Below, piece after piece: positions 1 to 9,097 of a DNA stretch of 64,000 nucleotides. The stretch is from Lysinibacillus sphaericus. Lineage in GTDB: Bacteria > Bacillota > Bacilli > Bacillales_A > Planococcaceae. The notes beneath the pieces were generated by a model. The model saw nothing but the letters and a program-made list of their open reading frames with translations. It ran no database searches and was not told where the DNA came from. How positions within the stretch are numbered: the first letter of the stretch is position 1; each line of letters opens with the position of its first letter. The position numbers and the translations under genes are program-made. The stretch is taken from the NCBI RefSeq assembly GCF_006864135.1, contig NZ_SADV01000002.1, forward strand, positions 186,001 to 250,000. Direction: 5' to 3'.

Positions 1-190
<190 letters not shown>

Positions 191-247
191 TCAGTGTTCC
201 ACCTTTTTAATAGATAAGTTTTATACTCTAATTAGCATAAACAAATT

Positions 248-298
248 TAGCTTTGAACGCAATGTTTCAAAAAAATTGCGCTCAAAGCTATGTTTTTT
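248..298. terminator. Hairpin between rseP and proS, possible terminator
   Basis: A 16-bp stem with one G-T pair (TAGCTTTGAACGCAAT against ATTGCGCTCAAAGCTA) has an A/T-rich loop. A T-run (TGTTTTTT) follows on the plus strand, and only a weak T-rich tail follows on the minus strand, where the genes are read. It could partly end rseP transcripts before proS or stop antisense transcription. Direction is uncertain. Confidence 0.5.
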
Positions 299-399
299 CA
301 ATCAATTTTCACCTTGGCATACTTGCCTTGGCATCTTCTAACTATGTTTCACTTGAAAAACTTAACTTAACTTCATTTATTTAGCTCAATTATACCTCT

Positions 400-628
400 G
401 CATAATTGCGTCCGGAATCGGCTTTGTGCTTAGGCCATGTTAGCCGTTATCGCATGGATGCAATGATTTTAGGTGACATCCGCTAGAGGCTTTAGGCCAA
501 CAAATGTTTTTCGCGCGAAAGCGAAGCGTCAGTGGCACCGAGGTTGGTCACTCAGTTGTTGCCATAGGACGTGGCGTTCTTAGACTGAGTTCCTCTATTT
601 CAGCGGATGTTTGGCATCTGCTGAAATA
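400..628 (+). repeat. Intergenic mosaic repeat (ACATCCGC-bounded type)
   Basis: Fills most of the 440-base gap between rseP and proS. It opens with a segment shared with 57705-57905 (AATTGCGTCCGGA), then a degenerate AGGAT-type hairpin at 438-479. Next comes ACATCCGC (475-482), pairing with GCGGATGT near 603-610. Inside are CCAAC/GTTGG arms and a 41-nt two-stem hairpin at 550-590 with loop AGGAC. It ends a few bases from the rseP stop codon. No open frame of interest is present. Confidence 0.7.
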
Positions 629-630
629 AG

Positions 631-1893
631 TTAAAAGAAAAATCGTTGTATATCATTCCATGTAACTACGACCATTAAGATCATCAATAGTACGATACCG
701 ACAAAATGCACAAGACCCTCTTTTTGACGATCAATTGGTTTGCCTCTTACTGCTTCGAAGCCGAAGAACAATAGACGACCACCGTCAAGTGCTGGAAGCG
801 GTAGTAAATTCATAATTCCAAGGTTAATACTTAACATCGCGGCCCAATTCATTAAATTGATGAATCCATATTGAGCTACTTGCTCTGTCGCTTTATAAAT
901 GCCTACTGGACCTGATAAAGCATCAATCGTAAATTTACCGGTAATTAACATACCAAGCAATTCAAATATTTTAGCAGTCATATTATACGTTTCTTGAGCG
1001 CCATAAACAACAGACTTTAACGGATTAAATTCACGTGGGCTCTCATACTTAACCCCTATTTGACCAAACTTTTCGCCATTTTGTTCAACTTCTTTTACCG
1101 TCATATTCAAGTTAACTTGCTGACCATTTCGTTCAACTGTAACAGCAATATCTTCACCTGGATGATCTTGTACAATGGCAGCTAAATCTTGCCATTTCTC
1201 AACCGCTTGTCCGCCAATGTTAACTACTCTATCCCCTGCAAGCATTCCTGCTTGTGCAGCTGGATCATTTTCTACTACTTCTGTGATGATTGGCTCATAC
1301 GTAGGTACGCCATGAATTAATCCAATCAGCATATAAATAATAAACGCTAATATAAAGTTAAATAACGGGCCTGCAAAGATTGCCATAGCTCGTTGACCGA
1401 CTGTCTTAGCGTTAAATTGACGATCGTATGGTGCAATTAACGTTTCTTTTCCGTTTTCTACGAGAATACAATCTCTTGCAACATTATAACGAACTAATTT
1501 TTCCTCTTCATCATAGCCTTCTACAAACAAATCCTTTTCTAAATCGGCATGCTCAACTTCTAAAAATAACAAATCTGGTAATTGCTTATTATTTTGATTA
1601 AAGATAATTTTCTTTACAACATTATCTTCATCTACAATAAGCCCTACTCGATAGCCCGGCTGTAATTCGGCGCCATCCATGTCCTCACCAGCCATACGCA
1701 CGTAACCGCCGATTGGCAATAAACGTATTGTATAGATTGTTTCACCATGTGTTTTTCCATAAATTTTTGGTCCCATACCGATAGCAAATTCCCGAACCAT
1801 AATTCCTGCTCGTTTCGCGAATAAGAAGTGACCAAATTCATGGAAGAATACAAGTAGGCCAAATATTAAAATAAATGCAATAGCTGTTTGCAT
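631..1893 (-). CDS. rseP: Site-2 intramembrane zinc protease RseP/RasP
   Basis: Membrane-embedded M50 metalloprotease that cuts signal peptides and anti-sigma factors within the membrane. The HEFGH zinc motif is at residues 18-22 in the first membrane helix. A PDZ domain lies at roughly 195-270, and the second active-site motif (NLLPLPALDGG) is at 362-372, followed by a C-terminal helix. At 420 residues it matches B. subtilis RasP. The ATG follows an AAAGGTGGG site. It sits between dxr and proS, the standard order in Bacillales. Confidence 0.96.
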   Translation of the reverse strand: MQTAIAFILIFGLLVFFHEFGHFLFAKRAGIMVREFAIGMGPKIYGKTHGETIYTIRLLPIGGYVRMAGEDMDGAELQPGYRVGLIVDEDNVVKKIIFNQNNKQLPDLLFLEVEHADLEKDLFVEGYDEEEKLVRYNVARDCILVENGKETLIAPYDRQFNAKTVGQRAMAIFAGPLFNFILAFIIYMLIGLIHGVPTYEPIITEVVENDPAAQAGMLAGDRVVNIGGQAVEKWQDLAAIVQDHPGEDIAVTVERNGQQVNLNMTVKEVEQNGEKFGQIGVKYESPREFNPLKSVVYGAQETYNMTAKIFELLGMLITGKFTIDALSGPVGIYKATEQVAQYGFINLMNWAAMLSINLGIMNLLPLPALDGGRLLFFGFEAVRGKPIDRQKEGLVHFVGIVLLMILMVVVTWNDIQRFFF

Positions 1894-1938
1894 AAAATCC
1901 CACCTTTAAAAGCGAATAGTTAACGATATCTTCTCTCT

Positions 1939-3084
1939 TTATTTTACCATGTCTAACACTGTTTTTCTCGTTTCACTGTCTACATGCAAAATTGTTGGCA
2001 AATCTGGCACTAATATGTTGTTATGTGCTTGCATTACACGCTCAATCGTTTCGTCAATTTCAAGGAATGTTATTTTCCCTTGTAAAAATGCCGCAACTGC
2101 AGCTTCATTCGCTGCATTCATCGCTGTTAAAATTGTACCGCCTGTACGCCCAGCCTCATATGCTAGTCGCAATGCTGGATAACGTTCAAAATCCATTTCT
2201 TTAAAATGTAGCTGACCAATTTGCGCTAAATTAAGTCGTTGTCCGTTATGTAGCGGCATACGATCTGGGTAACTTAATGCATATTGGATAGGTACACGCA
2301 TGTCCGGCGTACCTAGCTGTGCAATGACACTAGTATCATGATACTCAACTAGGGAGTGAATAATACTTTCTCTATGCAAAAGTACATCAATTTTATCATA
2401 AGGCATATCAAATAACACATGTGCTTCAATGACTTCTAGCCCTTTATTCATCATTGTAGCTGAATCTATCGTAATTTTCGCACCCATTGACCAGTTCGGG
2501 TGATTTAGTGCATCTGCAACCGTTACATGCTTCAATTCCTCGCGTGTTTTGTCACGGAAGCTACCACCAGAAGCCGTAATAATTAATCGTTCAATATTTT
2601 TCGGATTCTCACCATTCATCGATTGAAAAATCGCAGAATGCTCACTATCAACCGGCAAAATTGCTGCGTTATATTTCTTAGCCTCTGCCATCACTAAATG
2701 TCCAGCGGTTACAAGTGTTTCTTTATTGGCAATGGCAATTGTTTTGCCCATGCGAATTGCAGCTAATGTCGATTCTAGTCCAACACTTCCAAGAACCGCG
2801 TTTACTAGCACTGTCGAATCAGGATGTGTAGCGACCTCTATGAGCCCTTTTGCACCAAACGTAAAGTGTACTTGTGGATATTCTTTAGCGAGCATAATGG
2901 CATCTTCTTCTAATTGAACAGATACAAGCTCAGGCTTTAAAGTTTCAATCATTTCACGAGTTTTTTCGATATTTTTTCCTGAAGAAAACGCTACTAAATG
3001 AAAGGCATCGCGTTGTTCTTTTAAAATATCATAGGTTTGCCAACCGATTGAACCAGTTGCACCAAGTAAACTAATTTTTTTCAC
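1939..3084 (-). CDS. dxr: 1-deoxy-D-xylulose 5-phosphate reductoisomerase
   Basis: Converts DXP to MEP using NADPH, the second step of the MEP isoprenoid pathway. The NADPH-binding GATGSIG is at 8-14 and NKETLV at 120-125. Metal ligands are expected at D146, E148 (VDSEHSA) and E217 (KGLEVIEA). The length of 381 residues is normal. The start is GTG at 3082-3084, preceded by AAAGGGG. It sits between cdsA and rseP in a lipid/envelope operon whose uppS product uses the isoprenoids made here. Confidence 0.97.
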   Translation of the reverse strand: MKKISLLGATGSIGWQTYDILKEQRDAFHLVAFSSGKNIEKTREMIETLKPELVSVQLEEDAIMLAKEYPQVHFTFGAKGLIEVATHPDSTVLVNAVLGSVGLESTLAAIRMGKTIAIANKETLVTAGHLVMAEAKKYNAAILPVDSEHSAIFQSMNGENPKNIERLIITASGGSFRDKTREELKHVTVADALNHPNWSMGAKITIDSATMMNKGLEVIEAHVLFDMPYDKIDVLLHRESIIHSLVEYHDTSVIAQLGTPDMRVPIQYALSYPDRMPLHNGQRLNLAQIGQLHFKEMDFERYPALRLAYEAGRTGGTILTAMNAANEAAVAAFLQGKITFLEIDETIERVMQAHNNILVPDLPTILHVDSETRKTVLDMVK

Positions 3085-3168
3085 GACGAGTTGTCCCCTT
3101 TTTCTATCTCAGCAAAAATGATATAGCACGATTATTACCACTCTGTTTAGAGGTAAATGCTATTGTTA

Positions 3169-3250
3169 TGGCTCATCACCATAACGTAGAGTTGATTTTG
3201 TGGTTCCGACTAGACTCTTTCCAAGAGGAGTCCAACGAGCCGCTATTGTT
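3169..3250 (+). repeat. Short copy of the TCATCACC intergenic element
   Basis: Begins GGCTCATCACCATAACGT, the same end as the larger elements at 6772 and 43261, and runs to a GAGCCGC-type inner arm. It corresponds to the left half only. It ends next to the cdsA stop codon. The gap from 3085 to 3251 holds nothing else recognisable. Confidence 0.6.
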
Positions 3251-3251
3251 C

Positions 3252-4052
3252 CTAGTTACCAAAAAGATGTAAAAAATGTAGTAAAGGCACGACAAATAAT
3301 AGACTATCAAAGCGATCTAAAATACCGCCATGTCCAGGTAAGATATTGCCTGAATCCTTTACGTCAAAATGACGCTTGATAGCCGATTCCACTAAATCGC
3401 CCATTTGACCAATAATTGACGCAAAAATTGTGATGAAAATAAGTGAGACATAGCCGTTCGCAAACGGATAAATTGCCTGCATTCCAACAGCAAAGATTAC
3501 AGCAATGACAATTCCCCCAAGAAAACCTTCCACGGTTTTCTTCGGTGAAATTTCGGGCCATAGCTTATTTTTGCCTAGTTTTCTTCCTACAAAATATGCA
3601 CCTGAGTCAGTTGTCCAAACTACAAGTAAACAATATACGACAAACTCTAGACCATAGCTTCGTGTTTCGATTAAGTAATGGAAGCCTAACCCGACATAAA
3701 ACGCACCTAATAATATAAATGCAACTTCATCGAATGTAATTTTATTTTTTACAAGGACTACATATATGAGTAATAGCATCATTAGACCATACACAACCAT
3801 TAAATTGGAGGAATAGCCAATTGCATCTACTACCTTATTTGACCAGTCTGATGGTATAACAAGAAGTATTAATGTTAGTAACCCTAAAAAACCAGGTACA
3901 GAAAAAAGTGAAATACCTTTCATTTTTAGTATTTCATAAAAGCCGACAACAGCCATTGCAAGCACAAGTATTGTAAATGGCACTTTTCCATAAATAACAA
4001 ATGGAATAAATAGTGCTGCTGCAATTATTGCTGTAATAATTCGTTGTTTCAA
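3252..4052 (-). CDS. cdsA: Phosphatidate cytidylyltransferase
   Basis: Makes CDP-diacylglycerol from phosphatidic acid and CTP, the branch point for phospholipid synthesis. The protein is a polytopic membrane enzyme of 266 residues. The family signature is seen near the C-terminus: SAIKRHFDVKDSG followed by PGHGGILDRFDS. The start is TTG at 4050-4052, overlapping the uppS stop by four bases (TTGA), with a purine-rich GGGAG site upstream. Translational coupling to uppS is likely. Confidence 0.96.
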   Translation of the reverse strand: MKQRIITAIIAAALFIPFVIYGKVPFTILVLAMAVVGFYEILKMKGISLFSVPGFLGLLTLILLVIPSDWSNKVVDAIGYSSNLMVVYGLMMLLLIYVVLVKNKITFDEVAFILLGAFYVGLGFHYLIETRSYGLEFVVYCLLVVWTTDSGAYFVGRKLGKNKLWPEISPKKTVEGFLGGIVIAVIFAVGMQAIYPFANGYVSLIFITIFASIIGQMGDLVESAIKRHFDVKDSGNILPGHGGILDRFDSLLFVVPLLHFLHLFGN

Positions 4053-4843
4053 GTTGTTTCTTCTCCCTTCAACCCACCGTAACGGCGATTACGTTTCTGG
4101 TAGTTTTCCACCGCTGCCAGTAAGTTTTCCTCGCTAAAATCTGGCCACAATGTATCTGTAAACCAAAATTCTGTATAGGCGAGCTGCCATAACATAAAGT
4201 TGCTTAATCGCACTTCACCACTTGTACGAATTAATAAATCTGGCTCTGGCAAATGAGCCGTCATTAAATGAGATGTCAAGCATTCTTCTGTTATGTCTTG
4301 CATCGTTAATTGACCATCCTGCACCTTCTGAAGCATTATTTTCATGGCGTTAACCATTTCCGAACGACTTCCATAATTCAGAGCAAAATTTAGAATTAAT
4401 CCTGTATTATGCTTCGTCTCCTCCATCGCTTCATACAACGCTTTTTGCGTATGTGCAGGTAATAAAGATGGATCTCCTATCATCTCAACACGTACATTGC
4501 GTTCCATCATTTCAGGTAAAAAGGAACCTAAAAATTCTACAGGTAAACGCATTAGGAAATCGACCTCTGGTTTTGGTCGCTTCCAATTTTCTGTAGAGAA
4601 TGCGTACACCGTTAAAACTTTAATACCTAAATCTGACGCAAATCTAGTTACCTTTCGTACCGTCTTCATACCTTCATGGTGCCCAGCAACACGTGGCATG
4701 GCACGTTTCTTTGCCCAACGTCCATTTCCGTCCATAATAATCGCTACATGGGCAGGAATCGGCTCGTTTTTAGCAAGGGCAACACGTTCCTCCAATGATA
4801 GTGAATCTATATTTATTTGTTTACCTAATAGCTTTTTAAACAT
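4049..4843 (-). CDS. uppS: Undecaprenyl diphosphate synthase (isoprenyl transferase)
   Basis: Cis-prenyltransferase that makes the C55 lipid carrier for peptidoglycan and teichoic acid synthesis. The pyrophosphate-binding MDGNGRWAKKR starts at residue 37, with catalytic Asp38. The conserved LLIRTSGEVRLSNF lies in the C-terminal third. The ATG follows a GGGGGAG site. It is the first gene of the uppS-cdsA-dxr-rseP unit and has its own candidate promoter. Confidence 0.97.
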   Translation of the reverse strand: MFKKLLGKQINIDSLSLEERVALAKNEPIPAHVAIIMDGNGRWAKKRAMPRVAGHHEGMKTVRKVTRFASDLGIKVLTVYAFSTENWKRPKPEVDFLMRLPVEFLGSFLPEMMERNVRVEMIGDPSLLPAHTQKALYEAMEETKHNTGLILNFALNYGSRSEMVNAMKIMLQKVQDGQLTMQDITEECLTSHLMTAHLPEPDLLIRTSGEVRLSNFMLWQLAYTEFWFTDTLWPDFSEENLLAAVENYQKRNRRYGGLKGEETT

Positions 4844-4884
4844 GCTAACTCCCCCACTACAACTAATCGGACGTATACTAACCT

Positions 4885-4914
4885 ATCATAACAAACAAAA
4901 GCGCGTTTTGTCTT
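4885..4914 (-). promoter_or_regulatory. Candidate SigA promoter of uppS operon
   Basis: On the minus strand the -35 AAGACA (4909-4914) is separated by 18 bp from the -10 TATGAT (4885-4890). The -10 carries the extended TG motif (TGTTATGAT). It lies about 40 bases before the uppS start and downstream of the frr terminator, so it could drive uppS-cdsA-dxr-rseP. Confidence 0.6.
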
Positions 4915-4975
4915 TTTTTTCCCTCTAAATTGACTATGTACGAACTACCTTATTTTAGAACTACACACATTTTAA

Positions 4976-5073
4976 GATATCACCATATGTTGAGTTAATT
5001 TTCGTTACAACTGAGTGTAGTCGAAACGAACATCAACTTATCATGACATATTCCAACCTAAGGTGATGAACTC
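4976..5073. repeat. Decayed copy of the TCATCACC intergenic element
   Basis: The left part reads ATATCACCATATGTTGAGTT and the right part ends AGGTGATGAACTC. These resemble the outer inverted ends of the elements at 6772-7135 and 43261-43397, with most of the interior gone. The rest of the 538-base uppS-frr gap, outside this, the promoter and the terminator, shows nothing recognisable. Confidence 0.4.
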
Positions 5074-5301
5074 TTTAGTAGAGGGGCTTTTAAGACTTTT
5101 ATCACGCCCACTCAATTGAAGGGGTAATTGCTTCCCTTATTTTGTTCATAATAATGTATTTCAGTTCACGTAAAGAATAGTTCTTCTTAATCTTAAATGA
5201 AAGCAAAAATAGATGAAAGGTATTTCCCTTAAAACAATTAAAGATGCTCTGTCTCGGTAAGTGTTTGAATACCTGCCTGAATAAAGACCCTTTAACAGTA
5301 A

Positions 5302-5334
5302 AGAGAAAAGACGTCCTTTATATATATAGGACGC
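5302..5334 (-). terminator. Rho-independent terminator after frr
   Basis: On the minus strand GCGTCC pairs with GGACGT around an AT-rich loop, followed by TTTTCTCTTT. It sits about 50 bases past the frr stop and closes the pyrH-frr transcript. Confidence 0.7.
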
Positions 5335-5381
5335 CTTCATCTCATCAAAAAGTTCCATCATAGATATGCAAAACGAGTTGC

Positions 5382-5939
5382 TTACACTTCTAGAATTTCT
5401 TTTTCTTTTTCTTTCGTCACTTGATCTACTTTAACGATGAAATCATCTGTTAATTTTTGAATATCTTCACCGTAGCCACGTAGATCATCTTCTGTGATTT
5501 CGCCAGCTTTTTCAAGTTTTTTTAGATCATCATTCGCATCGCGACGAACATTACGTACAGCGATTTTTGCATCCTCTGCTTCTTTTTTCACTTGCTTCAC
5601 AAGATCTTTACGACGCTCTTCTGTTAAAGCCGGGATCATTAAACGAATGACAGATCCATCATTTGTTGGTGTAATACCAATATCTGATTTCATAATCGCT
5701 TTTTCGATTTCACCTAAGATTGTTTTATCGTAAGGTGTAATAACTAATAAACGCGCTTCTGGTACCGATACACCTCCAAGCTGATTAATCGGTGTTGGTG
5801 CACCATAATAATCAACCGTAATGCGGTCTAATAGAGAAGCATTTGCACGACCTGCACGGATTGAAGCTAGTTCACGTGAAAAAGCGGCAATTGTTTTGTT
5901 CATTTTGTCTTTAGCTTGTTCTAAAACTTGTTTAGCCAT
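5382..5939 (-). CDS. frr: Ribosome recycling factor
   Basis: Splits post-termination ribosomes together with EF-G. The protein is 185 residues, the usual length, and matches the family end to end, with [19 protein letters not shown] in domain I and a C-terminal long helix. The ATG overlaps the pyrH stop by one base (TAATG), with an AGGAGG site inside the end of pyrH. Translation is therefore probably coupled to pyrH. Confidence 0.98.
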   Translation of the reverse strand: MAKQVLEQAKDKMNKTIAAFSRELASIRAGRANASLLDRITVDYYGAPTPINQLGGVSVPEARLLVITPYDKTILGEIEKAIMKSDIGITPTNDGSVIRLMIPALTEERRKDLVKQVKKEAEDAKIAVRNVRRDANDDLKKLEKAGEITEDDLRGYGEDIQKLTDDFIVKVDQVTKEKEKEILEV

Positions 5940-6664
5940 TATGCATTCCTCCTAACAACTGTTCCAATTTTCTCGCCTTGTACGGCACGTTTAATATTAC
6001 CTGGTTCCGTAATTGAGAAGACAATTAACGGAATATCGTTATCCATACATAAAGTAGAAGCTGTTGAATCCATTACTTGTAAGCCCTGTTGAATAACGTC
6101 TAAGTATGTGAGTGTATCATATTTAACGGCAGTTGCATCTACTTTCGGATCTGCAGAATAAACACCATCTACATTATTTTTCGCCATTAAAATCGCATCT
6201 GCGTCGATTTCAGCCGCTCGTAACGCAGCTGTAGTATCTGTAGAGAAGAATGGGTTACCTGTACCTGCTGCAAAAATTACTACACGTTTTTTCTCTAGAT
6301 GACGAACTGCTTTACGGCGAATATATGGCTCCGCTACTTGTGTCATTACGATAGATGATTGCACACGTGTTTCAATTCCTAATTTCTCCAGTGCATCTTG
6401 TAACGCTAAAGAGTTCATAACCGTTGCTAACATACCCATATAATCAGCTGCTGCACGATCCATCCCCATTTCGCTACCGATTTTTCCACGCCATATATTA
6501 CCGCCACCTACAACAACAGCAACTTCTACATCAAGATCTACTACTTCTTTTACCTGTTCTGCAACAGACTTGATAATTTTTGGTGATAAACCGAAGCCCG
6601 CTTCCCCAGCTAACGCTTCACCACTTAATTTTATAACTACTCGTTTATATTGTGGCACACTCAT
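5939..6664 (-). CDS. pyrH: UMP kinase
   Basis: Phosphorylates UMP to UDP in pyrimidine nucleotide synthesis. It is an amino-acid kinase family member of 241 residues. [10 protein letters not shown] lies near residues 13-22 and the phosphate-binding [10 protein letters not shown] near 52-61. The C-terminal half contains the conserved [17 protein letters not shown]. The ATG follows a GGAGG site. The operon partner frr is directly downstream. Confidence 0.98.
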   Translation of the reverse strand: MSVPQYKRVVIKLSGEALAGEAGFGLSPKIIKSVAEQVKEVVDLDVEVAVVVGGGNIWRGKIGSEMGMDRAAADYMGMLATVMNSLALQDALEKLGIETRVQSSIVMTQVAEPYIRRKAVRHLEKKRVVIFAAGTGNPFFSTDTTAALRAAEIDADAILMAKNNVDGVYSADPKVDATAVKYDTLTYLDVIQQGLQVMDSTASTLCMDNDIPLIVFSITEPGNIKRAVQGEKIGTVVRRNA

Positions 6665-6712
6665 TGTAAACCTCCGTCAGACTTTATTTAAAACATCTCT
6701 ATTCCCTTTTCC

Positions 6713-6741
6713 ATTATAGTATAAATAACAATAATTGCTAG
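6713..6741 (-). promoter_or_regulatory. Candidate SigA promoter of pyrH-frr
   Basis: On the minus strand a perfect -10 TATAAT (6713-6718) lies about 50 bases before the pyrH ATG. The -35 at 17 bp spacing is poor (CTAGCA, 6736-6741). A separate promoter makes sense because tsf ends in a terminator upstream. Confidence 0.5.
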
Positions 6742-6771
6742 TTGTGAATAAGGCAGAATAGGAAATTATAT

Positions 6772-7135
6772 GGCTCATCACAATAACGTGTGGTTGATTT
6801 CCGATCCGGCTGGGCGCTTGTAGCTGACGCTTCGCTTTCGCGCAGAGCAGAGCTTCCTGGGGGCGTCCGATGAGCCGCTTGGGCCAACACGAAGTTGGTC
6901 ACGAAGGCGTTATCACAGGACGTGATGCTCTTAGCCTTCGTTCCTCTGCCTGCTCGCTCCAGGGTCTCGGGCCAACAGGATGTTGGTCACAAAGGCGTTA
7001 TCACAGGATGTGATGGTATTAGCCTTCGTTCCTCTATCGCTGATCCCCAAGGAGTCGCCAGCCTCCACTCCAATCAACGTATATACATAGCATACGTTTT
7101 AACAAATGTCATCCACAACTTTTGGTGATGAACCC
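6772..7135 (+). repeat. Full-length MITE-like intergenic element with two hairpin modules
   Basis: About 364 bases in the pyrH-tsf gap. The left end GGCTCATCACAATAACGT and the right end (reverse complement GGGTTCATCACC) form imperfect terminal inverted repeats. An inner pair, GTTGATT and AATCAAC, nests within. The interior holds a GCTTCGCTTTCGC hairpin tip and GGGGGCGTCCGATGAGCC. A module then occurs twice: CCAAC/GTTGG arms followed by the 41-nt hairpins at 6901-6941 and 6989-7029. No convincing coding frame is present. Confidence 0.75.
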
Positions 7136-7143
7136 TCATTTCG

Positions 7144-7182
7144 GAAAAATAGGGAACACGCTATGTTGTGTTCCCCATTTTT
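7144..7182. terminator. Bidirectional terminator after tsf
   Basis: GGGAACAC pairs with GTGTTCCC around an 8-base loop, with T-runs on both strands (TATTTTTCC on the minus strand, CATTTTTTTG on the plus). It lies about 55 bases past the tsf stop. Confidence 0.8.
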
Positions 7183-7231
7183 TTGTCTAGAAAATCTAGA
7201 TATTATTTGATTAGGATCAAACGCAAGTAAA

Positions 7232-8119
7232 TTAGTTACCTTTAACTTGGCTCATTACTTCTTCAGCAAAGTTATCTTCACGTTTTTCGATACCTTCACC
7301 TACAGCGTAACGTACGAAGCCGTTTACTGAACCGCCAGTTGAAGCAACGAAGTCACGTACTTTTTGATCTGAGTTTTTAACGAATGTTTGGTCAAGTAAG
7401 CAAACATCTTCGAAGTATTTACCAAGACGACCTTCAACCATTTTTGCTACGATGTTTTCTGGTTTACCTTCGTTAAGAGCTTGTTCAGTTAATACTTTAC
7501 GCTCACGTTCAACTTCTTCAGCAGAAACTTCATCGCGAGAAACATAAGTAGGGTTAATAGCTGCGATATGCATAGCAACATCTTTAGCAGCTGAAGCATC
7601 TGTAGAACCTTCTAAAGAAACTAATACACCAATGCGGCCGCCCATGTGTAAGTAAGAACCGAATGCATCTGCATCAGTTTTTGTTTTCACTTCGAAACGA
7701 CGAAGAGTAATTTTTTCACCGATAGTTGCAATTGCTGATGAAATTTGGTCAACAACTTTTACACCTTCAGCATTTGTAAGCTCTAATGCAGCTTCAATTG
7801 ATGCAGGTTTAGCAGCAAGTAATTGTTCAGCTAGAGAAGCAACTAATACTTGGAATTTATCGTTTTTAGAAACGAAGTCAGTTTCAGCATTTACTTCAAG
7901 GATAATTGCTTCGTTACCTTGTTCTAAAATGTAAGTTGTACCTTCTGCAGCGATGCGGTCAGCTTTTTTAGCAGCTGAAGAAAGACCTTTTTCACGTAGG
8001 AAATCGATTGCAGCATCTAAATCGCCATCAGTTTGTACTAACGCTTTTTTACAATCCATCATTCCAGCGCCAGTTTTTTCACGTAATTCTTTTACTAATT
8101 GTGCAGTAATGTTTGCCAT
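7232..8119 (-). CDS. tsf: Translation elongation factor Ts
   Basis: Nucleotide exchange factor for EF-Tu. It has 295 residues. The EF-Tu contact motif [12 protein letters not shown] is at about 17-28 and TDFV at 79-82, both diagnostic. The ATG follows an AGGAGG site. It is downstream of rpsB, with a strong hairpin in between that may lower its expression relative to rpsB. Confidence 0.98.
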   Translation of the reverse strand: MANITAQLVKELREKTGAGMMDCKKALVQTDGDLDAAIDFLREKGLSSAAKKADRIAAEGTTYILEQGNEAIILEVNAETDFVSKNDKFQVLVASLAEQLLAAKPASIEAALELTNAEGVKVVDQISSAIATIGEKITLRRFEVKTKTDADAFGSYLHMGGRIGVLVSLEGSTDASAAKDVAMHIAAINPTYVSRDEVSAEEVERERKVLTEQALNEGKPENIVAKMVEGRLGKYFEDVCLLDQTFVKNSDQKVRDFVASTGGSVNGFVRYAVGEGIEKREDNFAEEVMSQVKGN

Positions 8120-8168
8120 TTAGTGTTTCCTCCTCAAATTGGTTGTACAAATTTTAGTGATAGGTTCT

Positions 8169-8209
8169 AAAAAAGGTGATAAGGGTCCTGAGCCACTTAT
8201 CACCTTTTT
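8169..8209. terminator. Attenuator-like hairpin between rpsB and tsf
   Basis: A perfect 14-bp stem (AAAAAGGTGATAAG with CTTATCACCTTTTT) with a 12-base loop carries T-runs in both directions. It lies between two genes that are normally cotranscribed, so partial termination is likely rather than a full operon end. Confidence 0.75.
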
Positions 8210-8220
8210 GTAAACGTGAA

Positions 8221-8940
8221 TTACTCAGCAGCAGCTTCTACAGCTGGAGCTTCTTCTTCACCTTGTTTTGACTCGATTAAAGCGTCAGCCATTTTAGCAG
8301 TTAAAAGTTTAACAGCGCGAATAGCATCATCATTAGCAGGGATTACGTAGTCGATTTCATCTGGATCACAGTTTGTATCAACAATACCTACTAGAGGGAT
8401 GTTTAATTTAATAGCTTCTGCAACAGCAATGCGTTCTTTACGTGGGTCAACCACGAACATTACGTCTGGAAGAGCGTGCATATCACGGATACCGCCTAAG
8501 AATTTGATTAGACGTTCGTGTTCTTTTTTAAGTTGGATTACTTCTTTTTTAGGTAGAACTTCAAAAGTTCCGTCTTCTTCCATTTTTTCGATTGCTTTCA
8601 TACGTGCAACACGTTTTTGAATAGTACCGAAGTTTGTAAGAGTACCACCTAACCAACGTTGGTTGATGTAGTAGTTGCCTGAACGTTCAGCTTCATCTTT
8701 GATCGCTTCTTGTGCTTGTTTTTTCGTACCAACGAAAAGAACTTTACCACCGTCTTGACCAACTTGACGCATGAAGTCATAAGCTTCCTCTAATTTTTTA
8801 ACAGTTTTTTGTAAGTCGATGATGTAAATCCCGTTACGCTCAACGAAGATATATTTCTTCATTTTTGGATTCCAACGACGAGTTTGGTGACCGAAATGTA
8901 CACCAGCTTCAAGTAATTGTTTCATAGAAATTACTGACAT
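8221..8940 (-). CDS. rpsB: Small-subunit ribosomal protein uS2
   Basis: Structural protein of the 30S subunit. It has 239 residues and begins [20 protein letters not shown], the family signature. It also contains the C-terminal half signature in [20 protein letters not shown]. The ATG follows an AGGAGG site. It is the first gene after swrB and has its own strong promoter. Confidence 0.98.
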   Translation of the reverse strand: MSVISMKQLLEAGVHFGHQTRRWNPKMKKYIFVERNGIYIIDLQKTVKKLEEAYDFMRQVGQDGGKVLFVGTKKQAQEAIKDEAERSGNYYINQRWLGGTLTNFGTIQKRVARMKAIEKMEEDGTFEVLPKKEVIQLKKEHERLIKFLGGIRDMHALPDVMFVVDPRKERIAVAEAIKLNIPLVGIVDTNCDPDEIDYVIPANDDAIRAVKLLTAKMADALIESKQGEEEAPAVEAAAE

Positions 8941-9063
8941 GTGAATTTCCTCCTAGTATGTTTGGTTTTTATCCTCCGCATTTATCACTTGCAACAAGCT
9001 ACCCTATACTTAGAGCACCACTTACTACATCAAAATGCGTGTGTATTAATAACACCATTTGCA

Positions 9064-9092
9064 ACTATATCATAGCTTTATCCCATTCGCAA
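9064..9092 (-). promoter_or_regulatory. SigA promoter of rpsB-tsf
   Basis: On the minus strand TTGCGA (9087-9092), 17 bp, TATAGT (9064-9069). The predicted start leaves a leader of about 115 bases before the rpsB ATG. The leader contains GTGGTGCTCTAAGTATAGGG and could hold an autoregulatory structure, but no known leader family was recognised with confidence. Confidence 0.7.
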
Positions 9093-9097
9093 CTGTT

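Noticed and set aside
5161-5361. Minus-strand frame of 66 codons downstream of frr
   Set aside because: It begins inside the frr terminator hairpin, lacks a binding site and has no family features.
6895-7128. Plus-strand frame of 77 codons in the pyrH-tsf gap
   Set aside because: It is the translation of the tandem hairpin module and has no start signals.
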